From contig NZ_JACXAB010000004.1 of NCBI RefSeq assembly GCF_014699075.1, forward strand, positions 1 to 64,000: a stretch of 64,000 nt of DNA. Reading direction: 5' to 3'. This DNA is from Microvirga sp. (GTDB taxonomy: Bacteria; Pseudomonadota; Alphaproteobacteria; Rhizobiales; Beijerinckiaceae). A model generated the notes under the pieces. That model saw only the letters and a list, made by a program, of their open reading frames with translations. It ran no database searches and had not been told where the DNA came from. Below are positions 44,131 to 52,065 of this stretch, in pieces (positions within the stretch are counted from its first letter, which is position 1; every line of letters begins with the position of its first letter). A program made the translations under genes and the position numbers.

Positions 44131-44465
44131 GCCCGGTTCTCCAGCCAATCAGTCGCTGTCGGCTCGGCCCTTCGAATGCGGGTCCATGGATCGAGAGGGC
44201 CGGCATCGAGATCGGCGACGATGACGCCCTTCACGATCAGGGCGGCGAGCACTGCCACCGGTTGAGCACTTTCTCTCAGCACGTGTAGACAGCCAGTCAC
44301 GGGCAGCGAGCCATACTCGTCGAGGCAGGCGAGCAACAGAACGCGCTCGTGTAGGGCAACCGGATGATCGGCGTAAGGAAGAAGCTCGTCACGGGCTTCC
44401 TGGCAATTGGGCAAAGGCCAGGGTTCGCCGTCGCGGCCTGCGACGGCGGGAGAGGGCATGGGCAT
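44127..44465 (-). CDS. Small hypothetical protein, first gene of the transposition module
   Basis: A 112-residue soluble protein with a mainly helical pattern: HERVLLLACLDEYGSLPV followed by ESAQPVAVLAALIVKGVIVADLDAG. This looks like a small winged-helix-like fold that could bind DNA, which is inference. The start is ambiguous (TTG at 44480, ATG at 44465 or 44459), and none has a strong ribosome binding site. The stop overlaps the next gene. Confidence 0.6.
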   Translation of the reverse strand: MPMPSPAVAGRDGEPWPLPNCQEARDELLPYADHPVALHERVLLLACLDEYGSLPVTGCLHVLRESAQPVAVLAALIVKGVIVADLDAGPLDPWTRIRRAEPTATDWLENRA

Positions 44466-45300
44466 GGTCAAAACACTCAATCTGCGGGGACGGCGCCCCT
44501 AGTGACGCTCAAGGTGCAAAAGACGATCCGCACCTTGCTCCTCCGATCCGTAAGTATCCGCCGGAGGCCTCTCAGGGCCGAGGGAATATTGATGGCGTCG
44601 GAAAGCCTTCAATTGTTAGGAGATAATTGATCCGGAAGGCAATACTCGGAAGAGGCTTAAAATCTGATGCGGTGATGGTGCCGACAATTGGGACATTCCG
44701 GCGGATAGAGCGCGAATTGTTGGCAAGAACATTGCATCATCCTGTGCGAATTCTTGCGCCTGCCACTTCGACGAGGATCCAATCCTTCCCAGGCAATTCG
44801 AGGCGCAGGATTCGTGGCGTGCGACCGTGCCGGTGCGGTTGGGGAAGAGCATCGCGACGATCGGCGCTCCCGCCGAATACAAGCGGAAAGCGACTCGTAA
44901 AGAAAGTTATCCCGGGGCTGACGCGATCCATGGTTAACATTTCTGCAAGTCCCTCGCTCGGCAGTGTTATTCGGCGTTTAGGGATGTGGATAATCGACAA
45001 GTGCGCAGGTGGCACGATGGGCGGGAATGGGGAGATCGAGAGGGTGTTGACCGGAGATCCAGCTTCGTCCCAGGTGCCCACGTTGCGTCATAGGGGGTGT
45101 GCGAGGCCGGCAATCTGGTCGGGCAAGGCCGCGGTTCGCACAACCTGCCAAGCCGCGTTGGCGCTATTTATCGCGAGTTTAGCCCAGTTTATTGAAGTTC
45201 GCTAAACCCGCCGGAGCGGCAACCGATGCCAAGCCCCCCTTTCGCAGTGATCAGGGTATGGTCACGCAACCCTCGCCCTGGAATGCCTCGGCGGCTGAAC
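44466..45300. other. Long non-coding stretch upstream of the transposition module
   Basis: About 830 bp without a credible gene, and more AT-rich than its flanks. It contains several short repeats centred on AATTG (near 44611, 44626, 44683, 44714), a GGTGC...GCACC hairpin (44509-44532) and, near 45167-45206, two TTTAT-containing half-repeats with GTTTAGC/GCTAAAC. Such clustered repeats next to a tnsA-type gene could be transposase-binding sites at an element end. I could not identify a matching opposite end or a target duplication. Confidence 0.4.
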
Positions 45301-45323
45301 GCCAGGGCCGGTGTGGCCCTGGC
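45301..45323 (-). terminator. Hairpin after the cytosine methyltransferase gene
   Basis: A perfect 9-bp GC-rich stem (45301-45309 with 45315-45323), 19 bp past the methyltransferase stop. There is no T run, so termination is plausible but unproven. Confidence 0.4.
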
Positions 45324-45342
45324 TCAAGCGTATAGGGAAGGC

Positions 45343-46689
45343 TCAAGCTGCCTTCCTCGACCCGATCCTCAGCTTTGCGATGGGAGCGTGCTCCTCCTGC
45401 GGATCATCGTTCTCGTAAGCCTCGGTCATCTCCTTCGCCAAGTCCCGCATCCGCTTTTGCCGCGGCAGGTCACGCCACTCGGCATGCAGCCGCAGGGACA
45501 GCCGGATGTCCGACTTCACCGAGGCGGACAGGCCGGCGAATTCCTTGTTCTTCTCCAGCAGAGCGAGTTCGAGGTCAATGTCGGCTAGCATGCGCCCGTT
45601 CAGCAGCTTGCGGCCGCGGTTGAGATAAGTTTTGCGGTTGCGCAGAACCTGACCTTTCGCTTTCCTCGCCTTGGTCAGCCAAGTCACGAAGTCCGTCTCA
45701 ATGGCTGGAATGCTGTGGCCCTCATCCCGTGCCTTGATGATGCGGCCGAGCGCTTCCGCCAGCTTCACCGGCACGGCATTGGCGATCATTTGGGCCTTGT
45801 TCTTCTTGGTCAGCCCACTCCAGTCCCAGGTCTTGGGGAAGCCCTGGATCAGGGAGAGCTCGTCGACGGAGAGCGGTGGCACATCCTGCCCACGGGCGAG
45901 ATCCTTCGCATGCTTGATATAGCGGCTCGATGCCGGCTCGTGCGAGGTCGTGATGATTGTAGGACATGGCAGATCGATCGAGCGCACGCCAGGTTGTAGG
46001 CTGAACGGGCGCATGTAGTAGACGCGGGTTTCGGGCGGGGACTTGCTGTCACCCGGGTGTACGCCGACGTCGTCGCCGAGCAGGGCACGTACGCTCATCG
46101 GCTTGTCGCTGCGGGACTCCACCAAGGCGCTGTCGAGGAAGCCATCGGCTTCGTCCAACCTGCCGATGACAATGAAGCGGCGCCTGGCCTGGGCCACGCC
46201 GTAGAAGCTGGCATCGACGATCTGCTCGGTGAGGCCGTAGCCAGCCCGCTTGAGGATCTTACGTGCGCGCTGGTAGGCCTTGGACTTCTTGGCCTCCGGC
46301 ACGTTCTCCATCAACAGCCAGCGTGGTCGCAGGGCCGCGACAAAGATGGCAAACGCCAGGGTCACGTCGGCGCGACTGCCCTCGATGCGCGAGCCGGCGG
46401 CAGAGAAATCCTGGCATGGAGGCGATCCAACAATGATATCGCACGACTTGGTGAGAGCTTCCGGCACCACCGCAAGCAGGTTGGCCAGATCGCCCTGGAC
46501 GGCGTGCCGGCCCGGACGGGCGAGCAGCGAAGGCGTCTTGATGTTCTGGCGATAGATCTTGACCGCTTCGGACCAGAAATCGATGGCCAGTCCTATTTTG
46601 AATCCTGCCTTCCTCAGGCCCAGCGACATGCCGCCGGCCCCACAGCACACTTCGACTGCGTTCATCCTCAAAGCCCCCGAATTCTTCAT
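45343..46689 (-). CDS. DNA (cytosine-5-)-methyltransferase
   Basis: A 448-residue C5 methyltransferase. Motif I is VEVCCGAGGMSLGL near the N-terminus, motif IV SPPCQDFS contains the catalytic Cys92, motif VI is ENVPEA, motif VIII is QARRRFIVIG, and motif X is ANAVPVKLA. After motif X a basic helical extension of about 120 residues is unusual. No restriction endonuclease is adjacent, so it is an orphan methylase or an island-borne modification enzyme. The start may instead be the ATG at 46665, which follows a G-rich sequence. It is transcribed divergently from the CBASS operon. Confidence 0.93.
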   Translation of the reverse strand: MKNSGALRMNAVEVCCGAGGMSLGLRKAGFKIGLAIDFWSEAVKIYRQNIKTPSLLARPGRHAVQGDLANLLAVVPEALTKSCDIIVGSPPCQDFSAAGSRIEGSRADVTLAFAIFVAALRPRWLLMENVPEAKKSKAYQRARKILKRAGYGLTEQIVDASFYGVAQARRRFIVIGRLDEADGFLDSALVESRSDKPMSVRALLGDDVGVHPGDSKSPPETRVYYMRPFSLQPGVRSIDLPCPTIITTSHEPASSRYIKHAKDLARGQDVPPLSVDELSLIQGFPKTWDWSGLTKKNKAQMIANAVPVKLAEALGRIIKARDEGHSIPAIETDFVTWLTKARKAKGQVLRNRKTYLNRGRKLLNGRMLADIDLELALLEKNKEFAGLSASVKSDIRLSLRLHAEWRDLPRQKRMRDLAKEMTEAYENDDPQEEHAPIAKLRIGSRKAA

Positions 46690-46914
46690 TGTCGAATCAT
46701 TCGCGTCTAGGATGTTTCCGTTACGGAAGTATTGATGGGTGCCGCAGCAAGGATCTGCGGGCACACACAACGGCGAAAGTCGCCTTCGGCGCCCATGTCC
46801 CCGCAAACAGGCCCGCAGTTCCCGGGGGGGGCTCAAAACAAGAACATTGCCCCTTGCAATCCAGGAACATGATCCTCATTTCTGGCGCTAGCGTAGCAAT
46901 AGAGATGATCGGTT
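46690..46914. promoter_or_regulatory. Divergent promoter region between the methyltransferase and CBASS genes
   Basis: 225 bp that must hold the promoters of both divergent units. It includes a run of eight G at about 46820-46829. I could not single out convincing -35/-10 pairs. Confidence 0.4.
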
Positions 46915-48129
46915 ATGGCTGGCGGGGACGAACAGGTCGAAAGTTTTCTTCAGGCCCTTGTGGAGGAATTAGCGATACCGGAGACGCGGTATCAGCAGGC
47001 CGAGACCAGCTACAAGTCGTTGGGCGACTGGTTCCACCGGGACGACAGCCGCATCCGGGACTTCGATCCGGTCGTCTATGTGCAAGGCTCATTCCGGCTC
47101 GGAACGGCGATCCGTCCCATCAACGACGCCGAGGAATATGATGTCGACTCGGTATGCGAGCTGCGAAAGCTCTCCAAAGCTCACCTGAGCCAGTTCGAGC
47201 TGAAGCAACTGCTCGGGCACGAGGTTCATGCCTATCACGATGCCAAGGGCATGACCAAGCCCGTCCGCGAGGGACGGCGCTGCTGGATCCTCGACTATGC
47301 GGATGGCGCTCAGTTCCATATGGACATCGTCCCCGCGCTCCCGAACGGCGCCGAGCAGAAAATTCTCCTTGAACGGGCGCAACAGGATGCCCGATGGGCC
47401 CTGACCGCGATTGCGATCACGGACCGCGAGGAGCCGACCTACAGGTTGCGGACGCCTGACTGGCCCCGTTCGAATCCCAAGGGTTATGGTGAGTGGTTTA
47501 AGTCCCGCATGGCCGTCGTCCTGGCTCGCCGCAAGCGGATGCTTGTCGAGAGCCTCCAAAGCCGTGGCGTGAGGGCGAGCGTCGAGACCATGCCCGATTA
47601 TCGCGTGCGCACGCCGTTGCAGGCCGCGGTGATGCTCCTGAAGCGGCATCGCGACAACATGTTCGTCCGCGATCCCGACCTGAAGCCGATCTCCGTCATC
47701 ATCACGACCCTGTCGGCGCATGCCTATAACGGCGAGGAGACTATTGCTGGAGCGTTGCTATCCATTCTCGAGAACATGGATCGCTACATCCTTCGTAGCG
47801 GGACCAAGTACGTCATCCCGAATCCGAGCGATCCGCTCGAGAACTTCGCGGACAAGTGGGAGAAGGATTCTCGTAAGGCGCAGGCCTTCTTCCAGTGGCT
47901 GCGGCAGGCCCGTGAGGACTTCGGTCGAGCCGCTCGGGCGACAACGCTTCAAACCATGAACGAGGCCGTCTCGACCCGGATGGGCGCCGGTCTGACGGAT
48001 CGCGCGGTGAAGCGGATCGGCGGAAACGGTGGCCGGTTGCTGCGGATGGCCTCGGTTGCTCCGGTTGCTGCAACCCCGGCCTTCGGCAATACACCCCGGG
48101 TGCCGTCGACGCCGAAGGGGTTCGCATGA
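46915..48129 (+). CDS. CBASS CD-NTase (cGAS/DncV-like nucleotidyltransferase)
   Basis: A 404-residue cytoplasmic enzyme expected to make a cyclic di- or trinucleotide after phage sensing. The nucleotidyltransferase core has GSFRLGTAIRP (58-68), then the metal-binding Asp76-Val-Asp78 and a third Asp137 (HMDIVP), as in CD-NTases. The C-terminus is a flexible Pro/Ala/Thr tail ending Lys-Gly-Phe-Ala, a suitable substrate for Cap2 conjugation. The clade and product cannot be assigned without alignment. Its stop overlaps the cap2 start by 4 bp (ATGA). It is first in the four-gene operon. Confidence 0.92.
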   Translation: MAGGDEQVESFLQALVEELAIPETRYQQAETSYKSLGDWFHRDDSRIRDFDPVVYVQGSFRLGTAIRPINDAEEYDVDSVCELRKLSKAHLSQFELKQLLGHEVHAYHDAKGMTKPVREGRRCWILDYADGAQFHMDIVPALPNGAEQKILLERAQQDARWALTAIAITDREEPTYRLRTPDWPRSNPKGYGEWFKSRMAVVLARRKRMLVESLQSRGVRASVETMPDYRVRTPLQAAVMLLKRHRDNMFVRDPDLKPISVIITTLSAHAYNGEETIAGALLSILENMDRYILRSGTKYVIPNPSDPLENFADKWEKDSRKAQAFFQWLRQAREDFGRAARATTLQTMNEAVSTRMGAGLTDRAVKRIGGNGGRLLRMASVAPVAATPAFGNTPRVPSTPKGFA

Positions 48130-49841
48130 GTTGGTGGTTCACAGACACGGCCCGTGCCAAGTCCGAACAGGCTGCGCTGGCGCAGTTGGATGAGCAGGTC
48201 GGCTGGCTGTCGGGTGTGACCTGGAGCATGGGGGATCACCTTCAGCTCAATGTCGAGTTCGATATCGAGCATGACGGAGAGGTCTTCGGCCTCTCCATGG
48301 CCTATCCGGCGACCTTTCCGGACACCCCGCCCATGATCAGCCCGCGGGACGGGAAACAGCTCTCCTGGCATCAGTACGGAGCCGGAGGTGAGCTCTGCCT
48401 CGAATTTCGGCCGGACAACTGGGATTCCTCGATCACCGGATCGATGATGGTAGAGAGTGCCTACCGCCTATTGTCGGGTGAACGGCCCATGGGAGACGAC
48501 AGAGGCATCGTGCCGTCCGCTCACCAGGCTTCGATCGGGCGCGACCTGCGCGGCGAGACCATGAGGTTCGTGGTCGCCCGGGAGGCGATCGATGTTCTGA
48601 AGGACATTCCTCCCGAAGCGCCCCTGCCGATCGATGTCTGGGAAAGGATCGGGAAGCCGCTGTGGATCGCGTCTCTCGTCAGCATCGGCGACACCGGCGC
48701 CCCGCTCTGGGCGGGGGGCGCCCCGTGTCCGTCCGGATCCATCAAGGCAAAAGGATTCGTTCTGCGCACCTCCCGGGATGTGGAGCGGTTTCGCGGCAAT
48801 GCCGATGGTTTTGCCAATAATCTGCCTGCCGAGTTTCCGGAGCTTGCCGAGCGGTTCCCCGAGAACCCATTCACCGGCTACGTCCTGCTGGGTGAAGGTG
48901 ACCGGTGGATCGTGCTCTATCTCTTTGCGTATCAAGACAAGCAGACGGTCTTCCCGTATAAGGTGATCGTGGCGCCCGAGACGGCGGGGCGGCTTCCGCC
49001 CGGCCACGCCGCGCTCGCCAGCAAGCGCGTGGCGATCGTCGGGTGCGGTTCCGTCGGGTCGAAGATCGCTGGCATGTTGGCCCGCTCCGGCGTTCGCCGT
49101 TTCACGTTCATCGACGACGACGTCTTCTTTCCGGCCAATCTCGTCAGGAATGAACTCGACGCGCGAGCCATCGGGCTGCACAAGGCCGAAGCCTTGACGA
49201 GCCGTCTCGAGGACATCGCCTCGGATATGGATATCACGACACGGCGCGTCGCGCTTGGCCAGCAGGAAAGCGCCGGGACCACCGAGTGGGTCATGGAAGA
49301 CCTAACCAAGGCCGACCTGCTGATCGACGCGACTGCCGATCCGCGGGCGTTCAACCTGGTCGCTGCGGTCGCGCGCCGCCACAGGAAGCCGATGGTCTGG
49401 TGTCAGGTCTATGCCGGAGGGGTCGGTGGGCTCGTGGCCAGAGCGCGGCCGGACATCGATCCGCCGCCGATGCAGGCCCGTGGTCAGATCCAAGCGTGGT
49501 GCGACAGCCAGAACATACCCTGGACGGGATCCGCGGAAGCGGATTACGGCGCGCGGTCCGGCAGTGGTGCGCCGCTGATTGCCGACGACGCCGACGTCAG
49601 CGTCATCGCTTCGCATGCAGGCAGGATGGCTTTGGATATCCTGACCCGGGATCATACCATCTTCCCATCCTCCGCCTACCTGATTGGGCTGGCGGCCGAA
49701 TGGATATTTCAGGCGCCGTTCGATACGTGGCCGATCGAGCTGCATCCGGATGGGGAATGGGGCAACCCGCAGGGAGCAGCGTCGACAGAGGATCTTATCG
49801 ACCTGATGACGACGCTGTTCCCGACGGGCGGCCAAGAGTGA
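48126..49841 (+). CDS. cap2: Cap2: E2-E1 fusion ubiquitin-transferase of type II CBASS
   Basis: A 571-residue protein. The N-terminal E2-like domain (about 1-130) has a YPATFPDTPP segment and the presumed catalytic Cys91 in GELCLEFRPDNW. A linker region (about 140-290) follows. The C-terminal E1-like ThiF-fold domain (about 295-560) has nucleotide-binding GCGSVG at 306-311, the VRNELDAR/GLHKAEAL helices, and a candidate E1 Cys426 (VWCQVYAGG). Cap2 adenylates the C-terminus of the CD-NTase and conjugates it to a target, raising its activity. It overlaps both neighbours by 4 bp. Confidence 0.94.
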   Translation: MSWWFTDTARAKSEQAALAQLDEQVGWLSGVTWSMGDHLQLNVEFDIEHDGEVFGLSMAYPATFPDTPPMISPRDGKQLSWHQYGAGGELCLEFRPDNWDSSITGSMMVESAYRLLSGERPMGDDRGIVPSAHQASIGRDLRGETMRFVVAREAIDVLKDIPPEAPLPIDVWERIGKPLWIASLVSIGDTGAPLWAGGAPCPSGSIKAKGFVLRTSRDVERFRGNADGFANNLPAEFPELAERFPENPFTGYVLLGEGDRWIVLYLFAYQDKQTVFPYKVIVAPETAGRLPPGHAALASKRVAIVGCGSVGSKIAGMLARSGVRRFTFIDDDVFFPANLVRNELDARAIGLHKAEALTSRLEDIASDMDITTRRVALGQQESAGTTEWVMEDLTKADLLIDATADPRAFNLVAAVARRHRKPMVWCQVYAGGVGGLVARARPDIDPPPMQARGQIQAWCDSQNIPWTGSAEADYGARSGSGAPLIADDADVSVIASHAGRMALDILTRDHTIFPSSAYLIGLAAEWIFQAPFDTWPIELHPDGEWGNPQGAASTEDLIDLMTTLFPTGGQE

Positions 49842-50314
49842 TCCAGGTCTCCTTGCCATTGCCGATACAGGACCGCATGCAGCAGGCGCTCAGGCGCGCG
49901 CGGCGGCGCGAGATCGGCGGGATCCTGATGGGACGGCAGATCGCCGGCGGACAATTCGAGGTCGTCGACTTCTCGCTGGACGAACTCTCAGGAGAACGCG
50001 CGCACTTCGTCCGCGATGGCGAGCATCACCGCGAGGCGCTGGAGCGCTTCTTCGAGCGAACGGGCCATGAGTACCAGACGTTCAACTACCTGGGCGAATG
50101 GCACTCGCATCCTGGTTTTCCTGCGGCGCCAAGCCTGACCGACCTACGGTCGATGCAGGAACTCGTTGAGGGCGAGCGCGAGATCGATTTTGCCGTGCTG
50201 CTGATCGTGAAGCTGGGGATCGCCCGCAGGTTCATCGCATCGGCAACCCTGCACAGGCGCGGACATACGCCTGCCCCCATCCGATTGATTTTAACTGAAG
50301 AGAGCCACCCATGA
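49838..50314 (+). CDS. cap3: Cap3: JAB/JAMM deconjugating peptidase of type II CBASS
   Basis: A 158-residue isopeptidase that removes the CD-NTase from its Cap2-made conjugates. The JAMM motif is complete: Glu25 (REIGGILMG), then His89-Ser-His91-x7-Ser99-x2-Asp102 (WHSHPGFPAAPSLTD). Translation starts with GTG in a GTGA overlap with the cap2 stop; the frame is open far upstream, but that part runs antiframe through cap2. The stop overlaps the effector start by 4 bp (ATGA). Confidence 0.93.
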   Translation: MIQVSLPLPIQDRMQQALRRARRREIGGILMGRQIAGGQFEVVDFSLDELSGERAHFVRDGEHHREALERFFERTGHEYQTFNYLGEWHSHPGFPAAPSLTDLRSMQELVEGEREIDFAVLLIVKLGIARRFIASATLHRRGHTPAPIRLILTEESHP

Positions 50315-51423
50315 CGCGGGATACCCTTGACTTCGCCATCCGCTCGGCCGTGGCGTGGTTGTTCCGTTCCAGGAATGCGGAGAGCTGGATTTTCCGCGGT
50401 GCTGTGACCGTGCTCGTGGTCTTGCACGGGGCGAACTGGTTCTTCAGGTACAATGGATCATTCGAGGGACGTCCCGTCTCCGTCGAGTTTGGGACGGCAG
50501 GAGTGATTCCCGAAAGCCTTCTCTTAGGCCTGTCAGGGCTGTGCGCCCTGCTGATGGCTGGGGCGGCCGGGTGGGCATGGACGCGATACGCGGCCGAGCA
50601 GCGCAGGTTGTCGCGCAAGAAGGTATTCGTGATCGAGGGGCGCGGGTTGCGGGACGATGACGGCTCGCCCTTGCTGGCTGCCGTTCCCGAGACGATCCCC
50701 GGCACCCGGGTCCCCTATCTTCTCGACCTTCGCCAGCGCAAGGACGGCGTTCTCGTTGAGCCGGACGACCTGCTCCGGCCGGTCGAGGCTATGAGGATCT
50801 GGCTTCACCAGATGCAGAAGGGCAACGACCGGAGCGACCTCACGACCGTCTATGGTGGACTGACGGCCGTTCCCTTGACCTTTCTGACCGGGGTACTCCT
50901 GGACGACGAGGGCGACATCGTCGTCATGGATTGGGACCGTACGAGCGAGCGGTGGAAATCGCTCAATGGACCCGACGATACGATGCGGTTCGAGGTGTCC
51001 GGACTGGAGATGGCCGCTGGTGCCTCGGAGGTCGTGCTTGCGATTTCCCTGTCGTACCCCATCCTTTCGGACAATCTGGAGACCACTTTCGCGTTCCCCG
51101 TGATCCGGATGACCATGCCGGACCTCCAATCATCTCATTGGTCGCAAGCCAAGCAGGCAGCGTTGGCGGATCAGTTTCTGGGTGCGCTGAAACAGCTCGA
51201 AGGTTTGGGCGTTCACCGAATTCATCTTGTGCTGGCTGCGCCGAACAGCGTCGTCTTCAATTTCGGACGACGGTACGACAGGAGAAATGTGCCTGCGGTG
51301 ACGGTCTACCAGTTCGAACGCGCCCAGGATCCTCGGTATCCATGGGGAATCGAAATGCCCGTTGGCGGGTTCGATAGCGCTCGAGTTGTGTATACGACAA
51401 GTTCCGTACCCGCCTCGCCATGA
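50311..51423 (+). CDS. CBASS effector with two TM helices and a SAVED domain (Cap14-like)
   Basis: A 370-residue inner-membrane protein with two hydrophobic helices (about 27-47 and 68-90), then a cytoplasmic part. The last 150 residues carry a SAVED-type sensor: VVLAISLSYPILSDN, IRMTMPDL, a helix QFLGALKQLEGLG, then IHLVLAAPNSVVFNFGRR and VTVYQFERAQDPRYPWGIEMP. Binding of the cyclic nucleotide is expected to assemble the protein and permeabilise the membrane, killing the infected cell. It is last in the operon; no terminator is obvious after it. Confidence 0.88.
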   Translation: MTRDTLDFAIRSAVAWLFRSRNAESWIFRGAVTVLVVLHGANWFFRYNGSFEGRPVSVEFGTAGVIPESLLLGLSGLCALLMAGAAGWAWTRYAAEQRRLSRKKVFVIEGRGLRDDDGSPLLAAVPETIPGTRVPYLLDLRQRKDGVLVEPDDLLRPVEAMRIWLHQMQKGNDRSDLTTVYGGLTAVPLTFLTGVLLDDEGDIVVMDWDRTSERWKSLNGPDDTMRFEVSGLEMAAGASEVVLAISLSYPILSDNLETTFAFPVIRMTMPDLQSSHWSQAKQAALADQFLGALKQLEGLGVHRIHLVLAAPNSVVFNFGRRYDRRNVPAVTVYQFERAQDPRYPWGIEMPVGGFDSARVVYTTSSVPASP

Positions 51424-52065
51424 TATGCTGCGACTGATCTGCATGGCCGTCGTCGGCGCGCCATTATACGTCACGAACCGGCTACGACCCTAAACGCCAC
51501 AGGACCTGACTTCCCGCGACTGCACTAACCTCCGCATACAGTCCGGCGGCATCTACGCTTGAGAATTCGAGAGAGACGGTCGTGAATCGAAGGTGCGGAG
51601 TGACAGGCGGCACGTGTTCAACAGCACCCTTACAGCCTCTGACGTAGCAGTGGCTGGATAGGGTCTGGTTTACCTGCTCGAGGATCGAGTTCAGGCGGTC
51701 CTGCTGATGGACTTCTCGTCCAAGTGCTTGCCGACTGGTGTCTGCCCCTCTCTGGCTATCACTTGTACAACCCGAGTCGCCAGCACCCCACGGCGACCTT
51801 CATCCTGCTCGGCCATGCGCTGTAGTATCGAGCGCCGAAGCCTTCATCATTCCACCGCCGGATATCTCGCTATGGTTGCGAAGGGATTGAGCCAGATCCG
51901 AAGAACGGCCTCTCTTGGCAGACCTGCGATGTAAGAACTTGGTCCGCTTCGACACTGGAGAGCCGACGTTCGTTGATTGGTCGGGAGGTGAAATTTTGAC
52001 CCGAGGGCGACATTCGGGATGTCAACTGGGGTGCCTCACGGAGCCCCTCTACGGATGATGATACG
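51424..52065. other. Island right flank, no supported gene
   Basis: 642 bp without a credible gene. Around 51987-52026 the sequence AAATTTTGACCCGAGGGCGA followed by CATTCGGGATGTCAAC looks like the terminal sequence of an insertion element (IS21-like ends have this style), but no transposase gene is present. This is probably a patchwork of mobile-element scars marking the island edge. Confidence 0.35.

Noticed and set aside
43141..44265. Plus-strand frame (374 codons) opposite the AAA+/M41 and small genes
   Set aside because: Antisense artefact of coupled minus-strand genes; low-complexity translation.
34864..45300. Exact terminal inverted repeats and target duplication of the transposition module
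   Set aside because: I compared the sequences at both sides by eye and found only short, inconsistent similarities, so I do not report ends.
49286..49837. Upstream in-frame extension of cap3
   Set aside because: It runs out of frame through the E1 domain of cap2; the GTG at 49838 in a 4-bp overlap is the sensible start.
34687..50314. The idea that the small Ubl is the normal substrate of Cap2/Cap3
   Set aside because: In type II CBASS the conjugated protein is the CD-NTase itself, and the Ubl lacks a terminal diglycine. A link remains possible but the sequence does not show it.
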